A stretch of 64,000 nt of DNA from Xanthobacter autotrophicus Py2 (GCA_000017645.1 CP000781.1:4017501-4081500); one strand, 5' to 3'; positions 1 to 9,018 are shown, counted from the stretch's first letter. Numbers and translations: made by a program. The notes: generated from the sequence alone by a model not told the origin.

Positions 1-174
1 GGCGCCCGTGGCCTCCGGTCCATCATGGAGAGCATCCTCCTCGACACCATGTTCGACCTCCCCGGCCTTGAAGGGGTGGAAGAGGTGGTGATCTCGCGGG
101 AGGTGGTCGAGCAGAGTGCGCGTCCGCTTTATATTTACGCGGACCGTGTCGGCGACGCCGGCGCCAGTGCGTGA
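1..174 (+). CDS. clpX: ATP-dependent Clp protease ATP-binding subunit ClpX, C-terminal end (partial)
   Basis: Only the last 57 codons are inside the window, read in frame from base 1 to a TGA at 172-174. The residues [20 protein letters not shown] followed by a VVISREVV segment are the conserved end of the ClpX C-terminal small domain. ClpX is the AAA+ unfoldase that feeds substrates to ClpP in the cytoplasm. Its position just upstream of lon is the usual alphaproteobacterial clpP-clpX-lon order. Confidence 0.93.
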   Translation, partial: GARGLRSIMESILLDTMFDLPGLEGVEEVVISREVVEQSARPLYIYADRVGDAGASA

Positions 175-318
175 CGGCGTCCGCCCCACAGCCCGCCCCC
201 GGCCTCGCGGCATGGGGGCAGGCCGGGGCATGGTCCGAAACTCGGGCCAAACAGGGGGGAAGACGGAACGCGCTCCGGCACTGTTCCGCCCTCACCCGAA
301 CCCGGTAAACGGGGTGCC

Positions 319-348
319 CTTGAAACGGGCAGGTTGCGTGTCCATTTA
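319..348 (+). promoter_or_regulatory. Heat-shock (sigma-32/RpoH-type) promoter of lon
   Basis: CTTGAAA at 319-325 is followed after 16 bases by CCATTTA at 342-348. This fits the alphaproteobacterial RpoH promoter pattern (CTTGAAA, 16-17 bases, CCATAT-like) and lies about 160 bases before lon, a classic heat-shock gene. The match is seen in the sequence; its use is inferred. Confidence 0.6.
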
Positions 349-507
349 CTTTTCGACAGTTCCGGTCTCGGGGGTCGGACCTCGTGCCTCCTGCGGTTCA
401 CGCCGCTTCAGCATTGAAATTCCACGCCCGTCTCCGGCCGCGTGCACGCGCGGCAACGCTCAGTTGTGCGTTTTTCCAGCGCGTGTACTTCTTGAAAGGA
501 TTGCGTC

Positions 508-2925
508 ATGACGAGCCAGAAGCCGCGCCCGCCGCTCGTTGCCGGGGTGTCCCAGACCTACCCGGTCCTGCCTCTTCGGGACATCGTGGTTTTTCCACAT
601 ATGATTGTTCCCCTCTTCGTGGGGCGCGAGAAGTCCATCCGCGCCCTCGAAGAGGTCATGCGCGGCGATACCTACATCCTCCTCGCCACCCAGGAGAACG
701 CCTCGGACGACGATCCCGCCGCCGAAGCCATCTTCTCCGTGGGCACGCTCGCGACCGTCCTGCAGCTGCTGAAGCTGCCCGACGGCACCGTGAAGGTGTT
801 GGTGGAGGGCGTTAGCCGCGCCCAGGTGACCCGCTACACCGAGCGTACCGATCTCTATGAAGCCGAGGCCATCACCCTCGACGACGAGAGCGGCGACCAG
901 GTGGAGGCCGAGGCGCTTGCGCGCTCGGTGGTCACCGAGTTCGAGAATTATGTGAAGCTCAACAAGAAGGTGTCGCCGGAGGTGGTGGGCGTCGTCAGCC
1001 AGATCGACGACCACTCCAAGCTCGCCGACACCGTCGCCTCGCACCTCGCCGTGAAGATCCCGGAGAAGCAAGGCGTCCTGGAGATGCTCAAGGTCGCCGA
1101 CCGCCTGGAGAAGGTGCTCGGCCTGATGGAGAGCGAGATCTCCGTCCTGCAGGTGGAAAAGCGCATCCGCACCCGCGTCAAGCGGCAGATGGAGAAGACC
1201 CAGCGCGAGTACTACCTCAACGAGCAGATGAAGGCGATCCAGAAGGAGCTTGGCGACGAGGACGGCAAGGACGACCTGCAGGAGCTGGAAGACCGCATCA
1301 AGCGCACCAAGCTCACCAAGGAAGCCCGCGAAAAGGCCACCCACGAGCTGAAGAAGCTGCGTCAGATGTCGCCCATGTCGGCGGAAGCCACCGTGGTGCG
1401 CAATTACCTGGACTGGCTGCTGTCGATCCCGTGGGGCGTGAAGAGCAAGGTCAAGAAGGACCTGCCCTTCGCCCAGCAGATCCTCGACAGCGACCACTAC
1501 GGCCTCGACAAGGTCAAGGAGCGCATCGTCGAGTATCTCGCCGTGCAGAGCCGCGCCAACAAGCTCACCGGGCCCATCCTGTGCCTCGTCGGCCCCCCCG
1601 GCGTGGGCAAAACCTCGCTCGGCAAGTCCATCGCCAAGGCGACGGGCCGTGAGTTCGTGCGCGTCGCCCTGGGCGGCGTGCGGGACGAGGCGGAGATCCG
1701 CGGTCACCGGCGGACCTACATCGGGTCCATGCCGGGCAAGATTATCCAGTCCATGCGCAAGGCCAAGAAGTCGAACCCGCTCTTCCTGCTGGATGAGATC
1801 GACAAGATGGGCGCCGATTTCCGCGGCGATCCGTCCTCGGCCCTGCTCGAGGTGCTGGATCCGGAGCAGAACCACACCTTCGCCGACCACTATCTGGAGG
1901 TGGACTACGACCTTTCGAACGTCATGTTCGTGACCACGGCGAACACGCTGAACATCCCGCCGGCCCTTCTGGACCGCATGGAGGTGATCCGCATCGCCGG
2001 CTACACCGAGGACGAGAAGGTGGAGATCGCGCGCAAGCACCTTCTGCCCAACTCGCTTGGCAAGCATGGCCTGACGCCGAAGGAGTTCACCATCGACGAC
2101 GGTGCGCTGCTCCAGCTGGTCCGCCGCTACACGCGGGAAGCCGGTGTGCGCAACCTCGAGCGCGAGATCTCCACGCTGGCCCGCAAGGCGGTGAAGGAGC
2201 TGGTGCTGTCGAAGAAGAAGTCGGTGAAGGTGACCGCCAAGAACCTCGAGGATTTCCTCGGCGTGCCGCGCTACCGGTACGGCGAGGTGGAGACCGAGGA
2301 CCAGGTGGGTGTCGTCACCGGCCTCGCCTGGACCGAGGTGGGCGGCGAGTTGCTGACCATCGAAGGCCTCATGATGCCCGGCAAGGGCAAGATGACGGTC
2401 ACCGGCAACCTGCGCGACGTGATGAAGGAATCGATCTCGGCTGCGGCGTCCTACGTGCGCTCGCGGGCGGTTGATTTCGGCATCGAGCCGCCATTGTTCG
2501 AGCGGCGCGACATTCACGTCCATGTGCCGGAAGGCGCCACTCCGAAGGACGGCCCGTCCGCCGGTGTCGCCATGGCCACGGCCATCGTCTCGGTGATGAC
2601 CGGCATTGCGGTGCGCCGCGATGTGGCCATGACGGGTGAGATCACCCTGCGGGGCCGGGTGCTGCCCATCGGCGGCCTCAAGGAGAAGCTCCTTGCGGCC
2701 CTGCGCGGTGGCATCAAGAAGGTGCTGATCCCCGAGGAGAACGCCAAGGACCTGGCGGACATCCCGGCCAACGTGAAGAACGCGCTGGAGATCGTTCCGG
2801 TCTCCCGCATGGACGAGGTGCTCGCCAATGCGCTCGTTCGCCCGCCGGTTCCGATCACCTGGGAAGAGCGCCCGGTGAACGCCCCGGTGCCGGGCGAGGA
2901 GACCCCCGGCGTGGTCGCCCACTGA
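508..2925 (+). CDS. lon: ATP-dependent protease Lon
   Basis: The protein has 805 residues, the normal length for bacterial LonA. It has an N-terminal substrate-binding domain (about 20-210), then an AAA+ module with Walker [10 protein letters not shown] at 362-370, then the C-terminal serine-lysine protease domain. The catalytic serine lies in KDGPSAG (Ser684) and the lysine in [10 protein letters not shown] (Lys727). Their 43-residue spacing is the same as Ser679/Lys722 of E. coli Lon. Lon degrades misfolded and regulatory proteins in the cytoplasm, in alphaproteobacteria including cell-cycle factors. An AAAGGA ribosome site precedes the ATG, and the heat-shock-type promoter upstream fits its known regulation. 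Confidence 0.98.
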   Translation: MTSQKPRPPLVAGVSQTYPVLPLRDIVVFPHMIVPLFVGREKSIRALEEVMRGDTYILLATQENASDDDPAAEAIFSVGTLATVLQLLKLPDGTVKVLVEGVSRAQVTRYTERTDLYEAEAITLDDESGDQVEAEALARSVVTEFENYVKLNKKVSPEVVGVVSQIDDHSKLADTVASHLAVKIPEKQGVLEMLKVADRLEKVLGLMESEISVLQVEKRIRTRVKRQMEKTQREYYLNEQMKAIQKELGDEDGKDDLQELEDRIKRTKLTKEAREKATHELKKLRQMSPMSAEATVVRNYLDWLLSIPWGVKSKVKKDLPFAQQILDSDHYGLDKVKERIVEYLAVQSRANKLTGPILCLVGPPGVGKTSLGKSIAKATGREFVRVALGGVRDEAEIRGHRRTYIGSMPGKIIQSMRKAKKSNPLFLLDEIDKMGADFRGDPSSALLEVLDPEQNHTFADHYLEVDYDLSNVMFVTTANTLNIPPALLDRMEVIRIAGYTEDEKVEIARKHLLPNSLGKHGLTPKEFTIDDGALLQLVRRYTREAGVRNLEREISTLARKAVKELVLSKKKSVKVTAKNLEDFLGVPRYRYGEVETEDQVGVVTGLAWTEVGGELLTIEGLMMPGKGKMTVTGNLRDVMKESISAAASYVRSRAVDFGIEPPLFERRDIHVHVPEGATPKDGPSAGVAMATAIVSVMTGIAVRRDVAMTGEITLRGRVLPIGGLKEKLLAALRGGIKKVLIPEENAKDLADIPANVKNALEIVPVSRMDEVLANALVRPPVPITWEERPVNAPVPGEETPGVVAH

Positions 2926-2931
2926 CGAAAG

Positions 2932-2963
2932 ATCTGGCCGGATTGCCCGCAAACCGGCCAGAT
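2932..2963 (+). terminator. Hairpin just downstream of lon
   Basis: ATCTGGCCGG at 2932-2941 is perfectly complementary to CCGGCCAGAT at 2954-2963, giving a 10-bp stem with a 12-base loop 6 bases after the lon stop codon. There is no clean T-tract, so it may instead protect the 3' end of the lon mRNA. Confidence 0.45.
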
Positions 2964-2988
2964 TGAAGCGTTTTCCAGCGAAAAGAGA

Positions 2989-3048
2989 GGGCGTGTTGCC
3001 GCTTCCCCCCATCAAGCCGGGGGAGCGGCGCACGCCCTTAATCTTTTC
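2989..3048 (+). terminator. Rho-independent terminator after lon
   Basis: GGGCGTG (2989-2995) pairs with CACGCCC (3031-3037), and the inner CCGCT/CCCCC and GGGGG/AGCGG segments also pair, forming a long GC-rich stem. It is followed by TTAATCTTTT. This separates lon from the HU gene. Confidence 0.75.
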
Positions 3049-3249
3049 AATGCCTTAGCGATCGGTCTCACGCCGCCGGAGTAACCCGTTTTCCCCCGTT
3101 TGTTCGCAGGCGCACAGTGGGAAATCGTGCATTGGTGCGGGTTTGACGCCGATCGCGCTTGCAAAAGCCTTATTTTCCGTGATGCTCGCGCCGTTCGTGA
3201 GGGCTTGAGCCTGCACGATTCGCGTTCTGACAACGGAAGGAAAGGTCAG

Positions 3250-3528
3250 ATGACCACCAAGAACGAACTGATCGCCGCGGTGGCCGAAGAGGCGAAGCTG
3301 ACGAAGACGGCCGCGGCTGCGGCTGTGGACGCCACCTTCGACATCATCGCCAAGGCGCTGCAGGAAGGCGAGGAAGTCAAGCTGATCGGTTTCGGCAGCT
3401 TTTCCGTGGTGACGCGCGCCGCGCGCGAAGGCCGCAATCCCCGCACCGGCAAGCCTGTCAAGATCAAGGCTTCCAAGGCTCCGAAGTTCACCCCCGGCAA
3501 GGGCCTGAAGGAAGCCGTCAACGGCTGA
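3250..3528 (+). CDS. hup: DNA-binding protein HU
   Basis: This 92-residue protein has the typical HU/IHF length and pattern. It begins MTTKNELIAAVAEEAKLTK, has the GFGSFSVV turn near residues 46-53, the DNA-contacting arm segment REGRNPRTG, and a C-terminal helix. HU is a dimeric nucleoid protein that bends DNA without strong sequence preference. The chosen ATG follows GGAAGGAAAGG. Its place after lon matches the hupB location in many alphaproteobacteria. A longer in-frame reading from 3100 is possible but has no HU homology in the extra part. Confidence 0.97.
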   Translation: MTTKNELIAAVAEEAKLTKTAAAAAVDATFDIIAKALQEGEEVKLIGFGSFSVVTRAAREGRNPRTGKPVKIKASKAPKFTPGKGLKEAVNG

Positions 3529-3537
3529 TCGGCCCCC

Positions 3538-3612
3538 GGGTCCCTGACGCGGGGACCCCTCCAAAGGCTTCCCGGACGCTCCCGGCCCGCCCATTTGGCG
3601 GGCGGAGCGTCC
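3538..3612 (+). terminator. Two hairpins after the HU gene
   Basis: GGGTCCC (3538-3544) pairs with GGGACCC (3552-3558). A second, stronger stem joins GGACGCTCC (3574-3582) to GGAGCGTCC (3604-3612), with GGCCCGCC/GGCGGG inside. Neither has a good T-tract, but together they probably end hup transcription. Confidence 0.5.
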
Positions 3613-4049
3613 CCGAGCCGCACGGCGGTCGCCCCAGGCGCCGCCCGGCGGTCAGGGTGTGGGGAAGCCTTGCGCATTTTGGTGCGGCTCCGACAGTGGT
3701 CTGCCTGACGAAAATGCGATGGACAAAGAGATAGGGCATTTCCTGCGACCCAGCGCGGGCGGAAAGTGCTCTAGGTCCGGTCTGATGGCGGCTCGGCTGC
3801 CATCCTTCCTTCCAGACCGATGTGTCCTGCGGCCGGCGGTCAATCGCGCCGGGCCGGAGGGCATCTTGGAGCGGCGGTGCCGCTTGCATATATGGCTGGC
3901 CCACGGATCCCTGCCCGTGGGCAGATCCCGCAATAGCGGTCTGCAAGGCGCTGCCCTGTTGCGGTCGCAGCGGCCTTGATCCCGCTCCGCCGCTGCCGCC
4001 CTTGCCGCCTGCGGAGCATGGGACTATAGCGCCTGCACGGTCCCGGCCT
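3613..4049. other. Host intergenic region without a recognised gene
   Basis: Several short open frames occur on both strands, but none has a convincing start, ribosome site or protein-like composition. Nothing beyond the spacer before tRNA-Val can be supported. Confidence 0.5.
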
Positions 4050-4125
4050 GGGCGGTTAGCTCAGTTGGTAGAGCATCTCGTTTACACCGAGAGGGTCGGC
4101 GGTTCGAGCCCGTCACCGCCCACCA
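4050..4125 (+). tRNA. tRNA-Val (anticodon TAC)
   Basis: This is a complete 76-nt cloverleaf. The acceptor GGGCGGT pairs with ACCGCCC, the D-arm is AGCTCAGTTGGTAGAGC, the anticodon stem CTCG/CGAG encloses loop TTTACAC (anticodon TAC), the T-arm contains GGTTCGAGCCC, and CCA is encoded at 4123-4125. It is a host gene. Confidence 0.95.
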
Positions 4126-4361
4126 GGCCCGCCGCTTTCCCCTTCTCCAGCTTCGGCCATGTACGCGGTATCGACCCGCGGACATCAGACCGGGCGCGCC
4201 GCCGATGCGCCGATGTGGAACCGGGAGATTCGTATTCGGGCTCTTCCACCCGCCTTCGGGCCAGCCGCGCGAGTGCGTCGCGGTCTCGGCGGAAAGCTTT
4301 GCCGCGACTGGATCTTTATGCGGCCTGTGGACAAGTCCGGCGCAAAAAGTGCGGGTGTTGC

Positions 4362-4390
4362 TTGACTTGCGCAGAGGGCTGCCGTACCAC
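4362..4390 (+). promoter_or_regulatory. Candidate promoter of tRNA-Asp
   Basis: TTGACT at 4362-4367 and TACCAC at 4385-4390 are separated by 17 bases and lie about 43 bases before the tRNA. The -35 is good and the -10 is weak, which is common in GC-rich alphaproteobacteria. Confidence 0.45.
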
Positions 4391-4432
4391 GCCGCTCTCT
4401 TCGGCGGCACGGTTCGTCCGGCGCCGGTTCGG

Positions 4433-4509
<77 letters not shown>

Positions 4510-4532
4510 TTCATTCCAATATCTTATGCGAA

Positions 4533-4578
4533 ATGACCGATCGGTCATGACACTTCCGGTCCGGAGGTCATGACACTT
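4533..4578. repeat. Palindrome and direct repeats between tRNA-Asp and the integrase
   Basis: ATGACCGATCGGTCAT (4533-4548) is a perfect 16-base palindrome. GGTCATGACACTT occurs twice, at 4543-4555 and 4566-4578, a spacing of 23 bases. TCCGGTCCGGA (4555-4565) lies between the copies. The second copy covers the integrase stop codon. The position suggests arm-type integrase or excisionase sites. Confidence 0.5.
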
Positions 4579-5767
4579 TTGTGCGGTCTTTGTTCGCGAT
4601 CTTGGCCCGCCCAGCCCTCCGGGCCTCGTCCACCTGACGCACTGTTGCGGTCTCTACCGGCGCGTAGGTGCGGTGCAGGCGGTTGGAGGCCGAAAGGGTG
4701 TTGGCCATTTTGGCGCTGATCTGCTCAGCCCCTGCGCCGCCGGCGGTCGCCTCCACCACGCCGCTGCGGCGGAAGTCGGCGAGAGTTCGGCGCTCAGCCT
4801 TACCGAAGACCTCCTCACGGATCACCGCGAAATCAGTCGCCAGCTTGTCCTTGGTGTAGGGGCGCGGCGCCCATGGGCGTCCGCCCTCGGCGTGGCTCTC
4901 GGCCCGCCCGCGCGTGCGGAAGATCGGAGCATCGGACAACAGGTCGAAGCCAAGCCCGCCGAGATACGCCCGCAAGATGCGCTCAGAACGCCGCGTGAGC
5001 GTGGCGATGGCCGGCCGGCCTGTCTTCGCCCGCGCCACAAGGAACAGCGTTCCAGCCTCTTCCCTGCGCATTTGCGATAGGGTGAGCCGCCGCACATCCA
5101 CCGGCGACAGCTGCGTGTCCCATGAGACTGCCATGACGGCGGCAAGGCCCCGGTATCCTGCCTTCCATGCGCGGCGCACCAGCAGTCGCACCTCCGCAGC
5201 CGTCCAGACCGCCTGTCGCGGAGCGGGGGCGCTGTTGGAAAATGTCAGCGAGGGGTCGGCCTCGCGGGCGCAATAGCCCATGGCCGCCATCTTTTTCCAC
5301 AACGCCCGCCAGACCTTGATCAGGCGATGGGCCTCGCTCTCGGACACGCGTTGCGCCACAAGCGTGCGCAGAGCCAAAAGGTCCTCGGGCGAGATGGTGC
5401 GCGGGTCGAGGTCGCCGCAGGCAGTCTCCAGCCATTTCCAGGCGCGCGGCCAGTCATCCCGGCTCTCCTGCTCTGTCGTGAGCGCAAGCCCCTTGGCGGC
5501 GCGCTCCTTGGCCCTGATGCCGCGCGCTCGCTCATAGCCGTCGCCGACGCTGCCGCGCGGCCAGACCTTGCGCTTGACGGACGGCTCCGCGCCGGTACGC
5601 ACGCGATCCCAGTCCTCATTGAGACGGATGGCCTGAGCTTTGTCCTCGGCAGTGAGGGCTGGGCCGAAATTCAGCAGGCGAAAGCCGTGGCGGCGCATCG
5701 CCGCAGTGGGCCGCCAACGCCAACGGCCACAGACAAAGACGAGGTATCGGATCTTGTCGCTGCCCAT
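4568..5767 (-). CDS. int: Phage integrase, divergent tyrosine-recombinase type
   Basis: The protein has 399 residues with the layout of a tyrosine recombinase: an N-terminal arm/core-binding part and a C-terminal catalytic part. The end LHRTYAPV supplies the probable nucleophile Tyr368, and TLADFRRSG (328-336) corresponds to the HxxR box with its arginine kept and the histidine replaced. The box that normally carries the first catalytic arginine reads WDTQLSPVDVRRL (around 216-228) and has Ser where TGLR-type enzymes have Arg. It is the last gene of the leftward operon, 7 bases after the excisionase-like gene, and borders tRNA-Asp. Integration into that tRNA is inferred from position. Confidence 0.85.
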   Translation of the reverse strand: MGSDKIRYLVFVCGRWRWRPTAAMRRHGFRLLNFGPALTAEDKAQAIRLNEDWDRVRTGAEPSVKRKVWPRGSVGDGYERARGIRAKERAAKGLALTTEQESRDDWPRAWKWLETACGDLDPRTISPEDLLALRTLVAQRVSESEAHRLIKVWRALWKKMAAMGYCAREADPSLTFSNSAPAPRQAVWTAAEVRLLVRRAWKAGYRGLAAVMAVSWDTQLSPVDVRRLTLSQMRREEAGTLFLVARAKTGRPAIATLTRRSERILRAYLGGLGFDLLSDAPIFRTRGRAESHAEGGRPWAPRPYTKDKLATDFAVIREEVFGKAERRTLADFRRSGVVEATAGGAGAEQISAKMANTLSASNRLHRTYAPVETATVRQVDEARRAGRAKIANKDRTKVS

Positions 5768-5774
5768 GGTGGGA

Positions 5775-6032
5775 TCAGAGCCTCGAAATCCGGTCGCGCA
5801 TCAGGCCTTGAGCGTCACGCGCCTCGCGCGGTGCCGTCAAGTGATTGCGTTTGTCCATCCAGGCGTCGATTGCCTTGAGGTCGTACATGCCGGTGTCAGG
5901 ATCCGGCGGCGGGAACCCGCGCCGTTCGAGCCGCGGCCGTGCCGCCTCAAACTCTGGCAGGGACAGGTGCAGGCGGCGGGCTGCCTTATCCGGCGGGATA
6001 TCGCGGGGCTCAACCGGGAAGCGGATCGCCAT
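5775..6032 (-). CDS. Excisionase-like small DNA-binding protein
   Basis: This is an 85-residue protein. The central part (RRLHLSLPEFEAARPRLERR, then GFPPPDPDTGMYDLKAIDAW) looks like the winged-helix excisionase/AlpA-type fold, in which a helix-turn-helix is followed by a G-F-P-x-P-D motif. It lies immediately upstream of the integrase in the same operon, the usual xis-int order. Direction control of integration is inferred from this context. Confidence 0.65.
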   Translation of the reverse strand: MAIRFPVEPRDIPPDKAARRLHLSLPEFEAARPRLERRGFPPPDPDTGMYDLKAIDAWMDKRNHLTAPREARDAQGLMRDRISRL

Positions 6033-6036
6033 CGCC

Positions 6037-6573
6037 TCAGCCCTCCCGCCCGTCGTGCTCGGTGAGGGCGGAGAGGTTGTGACGCTCGACGAACCTTACC
6101 GTCTTCAAGAACTCTTCTCGCCATAGGCCCTTCAGAACTTCTCCGGTTTCAGTCGTCCACTTCTTGAGCCACTGCACGTCGGTTAGCGCGTCCATAGCCT
6201 CGGCCTTCGCGGGTTCCGGGGGCGGGGCGGGCGAGATGACGCGGACGGCGCGCAGCTTCCGCTCTGGGCAGCACGACAGCCCGCCTCGGGCGCGGATGCG
6301 CTCAAGATCAACATCCGGTCGATATGATAGTTTCCCGCATCCGTCGCACTCCCAGGCTTCACGCCCGTCCACCTTCCCGCTCTCGCCGGGAGGGGCGCCG
6401 GGTGCGCGGGCGCGGGGAAGCACAGGTGCCGAGCCAGGCAGCGTGTAGCCTGCACGCTCGATGCCACGGCCGGTGACCTCGTCCAGCGCCTCGACGCCGT
6501 AGAGCTCCTGCACGGCTGCGAGGATGTGCTGGATGGTGACGCGTTTGGGGACGGACTGCGGCCCAGCGTTCAT
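6037..6573 (-). CDS. Phage protein with N-terminal HTH-like part and a cysteine cluster
   Basis: The reading used here has 178 residues and starts at the ATG 6573-6571, which overlaps the stop of the preceding gene (ATGA). The N-terminus (TIQHILAAVQELYGVEALDE) resembles the DnaA-type helix region found in some phage regulators. The middle has a possible zinc-binding cluster, CDGCGK followed about 20 residues later by SCCPER. No firm family name can be given. Confidence 0.6.
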   Translation of the reverse strand: MNAGPQSVPKRVTIQHILAAVQELYGVEALDEVTGRGIERAGYTLPGSAPVLPRARAPGAPPGESGKVDGREAWECDGCGKLSYRPDVDLERIRARGGLSCCPERKLRAVRVISPAPPPEPAKAEAMDALTDVQWLKKWTTETGEVLKGLWREEFLKTVRFVERHNLSALTEHDGREG

Positions 6574-6995
6574 GCTGCCCTCCAAAGGCCAAACGGCAGG
6601 CGCCCGGGCAGCGCCCACAGGTGGTACATGTCCGCGCCGTCGACGACCTCGGACTGCGGCGGATAGACTTCGATGGCGGTCGCTTCCGGGCCGCAGATCT
6701 CGTTCTTGATCCGCTGGGCCTCCCACCAAGTTGGCCGCGTCTGGGAAAGCGAGGTGATCGCGAGGTGGATGACGCAATCACCGCCCTCGCCTAGCACCTC
6801 GCGGACGAGGACGGAGAAGACGCCATTGCGGCAGGCGGCGCGGACCTCGCGCGTCCAGCCACGACCGCCGGGCACGCCTTCCGGCAGGTGGAGCTTTTCC
6901 CATGACCCCCAGTCGCCGCTCCGGCGGCGCCTGGCCTCTTCGGAAAGGGTGGCGCGGCGCTCGCGGCGGGGCAGGTGCTCGAAGAGCGCGTTCAT
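6570..6995 (-). CDS. DUF7694-like phage protein
   Basis: The protein has 141 residues, starting MNALFEHLPRRERR. The segment from DWGSWEKLHLPEGVPGG to ADMYHLWALP resembles a small phage domain of unknown function in which a substrate-like loop is followed by WWEAQRIKNEICG. The start overlaps the previous stop by 4 bases and the stop overlaps the next start by 4 bases, so translation is coupled. The function is unknown. Confidence 0.7.
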   Translation of the reverse strand: MNALFEHLPRRERRATLSEEARRRRSGDWGSWEKLHLPEGVPGGRGWTREVRAACRNGVFSVLVREVLGEGGDCVIHLAITSLSQTRPTWWEAQRIKNEICGPEATAIEVYPPQSEVVDGADMYHLWALPGRLPFGLWRAA

Positions 6996-7345
6996 GCTGC
7001 CCCCACCGGCTCGCAGACCGGGCCGTTGGCGATTTCCAGCAGAACGGCGGCATGGCAGGTATCGGGTTCGCCGGGGCCGGGCAGCGGGCACCAGCATGCG
7101 AGGTTTTTGCCTCGCAGTTCTACCCGAGCCGCCGCCACCAGCTTTTCATTGTTGGGGGCATGACCTTGGAAGAGGCGCCAAGCGTGGCGACGATCTTCCA
7201 CCTTGCGGCCGGGTAAGAACGGATTGTCTCGGCCCGGGACGAACGGGTTCCCGAACTTGGTGGATCGATCGACTTTCACCGAGTTCGGAGGCAGACGCCA
7301 ACCCTTGGCGCGCGAGAGCTGGACGCGGCGAGGTGCGTCACCCAT
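6992..7345 (-). CDS. DUF4326 domain protein
   Basis: The 117-residue reading starts MGDAPRRVQLSRAKGW. It carries the DUF4326 pattern: DRSTKFGNPFVPG, then LRGKNLACWCPLPG and CHAAVLLEIAN. The family is common in phages and has no proven biochemical role. An upstream in-frame extension exists, but it is antisense-like in composition, so the ATG at 7345 was chosen. It overlaps both neighbours in the early operon. Confidence 0.8.
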   Translation of the reverse strand: MGDAPRRVQLSRAKGWRLPPNSVKVDRSTKFGNPFVPGRDNPFLPGRKVEDRRHAWRLFQGHAPNNEKLVAAARVELRGKNLACWCPLPGPGEPDTCHAAVLLEIANGPVCEPVGAA

Positions 7346-7625
7346 GGGCCGCCTCCCGCCTTTCCTTCTCGTCCTCGCCCTCGGCGGTAAGGCTCCAAAC
7401 CACCTCTCGCTTGATCCGTCGGAAGGAGATCCAGCCGCGCCGACGCCATTTCTGGATCGTGCGATCGGCGACGCGGTCTCGCGCCTCATCACCGCCGGCG
7501 GCCTCGGACACGGCGGCAAGGCCGGAATAGGTGAACGGGGTCCCGTCCATCATCCGATTCTCCACGGCCGTCGCCATAGGGGCCTCGATCTCGGTCCGTT
7601 TTTCCTTGAGCATCAGGTGGTGCAC
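7338..7625 (-). CDS. Small putative HTH protein of the early operon
   Basis: This 95-residue protein has the segment DRVADRTIQKWRRRGWISFRR, which looks like a DNA-recognition helix that chooses a substrate by tryptophan-arginine contacts. It lies 2 bases after the gene upstream and overlaps the DUF4326 gene start by 8 bases. The role is unknown. Confidence 0.65.
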   Translation of the reverse strand: MHHLMLKEKRTEIEAPMATAVENRMMDGTPFTYSGLAAVSEAAGGDEARDRVADRTIQKWRRRGWISFRRIKREVVWSLTAEGEDEKERREAAHG

Positions 7626-7627
7626 AG

Positions 7628-8122
7628 TCAGCCTCCCGGCCGGGCTTCGGCCCGGGCTTTGATCACGATGTTGGTGAGGGCCCGCACGATGTCCTCGCGC
7701 GGCGCGCGGCCGAGGCGCAGGGCGGTTGAGACTGCATAAAGCTGGTCGGCGACCCTGAGCGGGTTAATGCCGATCGCCTCCCACCACCATTCCTCGCCAT
7801 TGGAGTGTTGGGCGTCCTTGCTGCCCTGATGCTTCTCGGGTGAGAGCGGCACGGTCCAGCGATCATCTGGCTTCGCGCCGCCGCCAGGGTTCACCTTCCC
7901 GAAGGCCGAGCTGGAATAGCGGATGTGGGCGGCCTCGTTCCGCCGGCGCACGGTCGGGAGCGTGCCAGAGGCGAGGCACGGCAGGTCGCGCACCAGGTCG
8001 AGATGCTCGGCATCCTCCTGGCGCCCGCGCTCGCGGGGCGTCTTGCGGGACGGAACGGGCCTGGCGGTCTTCAGGCCGAGGGGCCGATATCCGTCTTCGG
8101 GGACAATGCGAAGGGCCATCAC
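7628..8122 (-). CDS. DUF968/HNH-like phage nuclease-fold protein
   Basis: This 164-residue protein has LPCLASGTLPTVRRRNEAAHIRY, then KPDDRWTVPLSPEKHQGSKD and NGEEWWWEAIGINP. The spacing of AHIR, the P-L-x-P-x-x-H-Q motif and the trailing WW matches the DUF968/HNH-like family used in phage recombination. Two cysteines usually seen in such zinc folds are Ala and Ser here, so metal binding may be lost. The stop region is coupled to the next gene. Confidence 0.6.
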   Translation of the reverse strand: MMALRIVPEDGYRPLGLKTARPVPSRKTPRERGRQEDAEHLDLVRDLPCLASGTLPTVRRRNEAAHIRYSSSAFGKVNPGGGAKPDDRWTVPLSPEKHQGSKDAQHSNGEEWWWEAIGINPLRVADQLYAVSTALRLGRAPREDIVRALTNIVIKARAEARPGG

Positions 8123-9018
8123 GCGGCCCTCGCACTCAGGCGCTCAGCGAGGCCGCCGAGGTCCCATTCCTCGAGGAACGCCGCAAATGCCGCCATGTCC
8201 GGCTCTTGCGCGCCGAGGTGTGCGAGTGCCAGGGGCACAGGCACGGCGGTGTCGAGGGTGGCTAGCGAGCGGCTGATGCGGGCGCTTGCGGCGTGATCGG
8301 CCACCTTGGCCGCCTGCTTCTCCTTCCGGGCCGTGCCCGCGGCGATTATGTCTTCAAGGCTGCCGTGCCGGCTGACGAGTTCGGCGGCACGTTTGGCGCC
8401 GATGCCGGGAACGCCGGGGATGTTGTCGGTGGTGTCGCCGGCGAGTGCGAGCAGGTCGAGGACACCAGCCGGCGGCACGCCAAAGCGCTCCAGCACCTCG
8501 GCCTCACGCATCGTCCTTCCCTTGCTGGCGTCGTAGAGGCAAACGCCCGTCCGATCGTCCACCAGCTGAGCGAGGTCCTTGTCGCCGGTGGCTATGGTGA
8601 CGCCAGCGCCCGACGCGACAGCCTTGCGGGTGTAGGTGGCGATCAGGTCGTCGGCCTCGTAGCCGGCAAGCTCTACGGAAGGTATCGGCAGGGCGGCACA
8701 GGCGGCGCGGACCGGCTTGAACTGCCGCTTGATGTCGTCAGGCGGCTCGTTTCGGTTCGCCTTGTAGGAGGCGAGGATGTCGTGACGCCAGTTCCGCCGC
8801 CCGGCATCGAAAATCACGGCGCGGTGCGATGCCGGCGGTACGGCGGACGTTTCGTGAAGGAGCGTCCACATCATCCAGCAGAAGCCGGAGATGGCGCCCA
8901 CAGGGTGCCCGTCGCTGCGCCGTATCACGGCGGGAGCACCATAGAAAGCCCTCCAGAGGAAGGATGAGCCGTCGATCAACAGCACATGGTCGTCGGCCTG
9001 GATTGGGCGAAATGTCAC
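8119..9018 (-). CDS. 5'-3' exonuclease, PolA N-terminal/FEN type
   Basis: The 299-residue reading uses a GTG start at 9018, preceded by GGGAGG six bases away and overlapping the previous stop (GTGA). It shows the FEN nuclease order: DHVLLIDGSSFLWRAFYG with the first metal aspartate, YEADDLIATY, TIATGDKDLAQLV, and the helix-hairpin-helix segment GDTTDNIPGVPGIGAKRA. Such enzymes remove 5' ends and flaps. In this operon it probably makes 3' overhangs for the RecT-like protein or processes replication intermediates. A longer ATG reading to 9057 adds a non-homologous N-terminus. Confidence 0.88.
   Translation of the reverse strand: MTFRPIQADDHVLLIDGSSFLWRAFYGAPAVIRRSDGHPVGAISGFCWMMWTLLHETSAVPPASHRAVIFDAGRRNWRHDILASYKANRNEPPDDIKRQFKPVRAACAALPIPSVELAGYEADDLIATYTRKAVASGAGVTIATGDKDLAQLVDDRTGVCLYDASKGRTMREAEVLERFGVPPAGVLDLLALAGDTTDNIPGVPGIGAKRAAELVSRHGSLEDIIAAGTARKEKQAAKVADHAASARISRSLATLDTAVPVPLALAHLGAQEPDMAAFAAFLEEWDLGGLAERLSARAA

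Noticed and set aside
460..3033. An 857-residue open frame on the minus strand across lon
   Set aside because: It is the mirror of a highly conserved lon gene in GC-rich DNA. Its composition is dominated by His, Arg, Leu and Gly strings, with no family signal.
4533..4578. Palindrome and repeats read as the end of an insertion sequence
   Set aside because: No transposase or second matching terminal repeat is present. The position beside the integrase explains them better.
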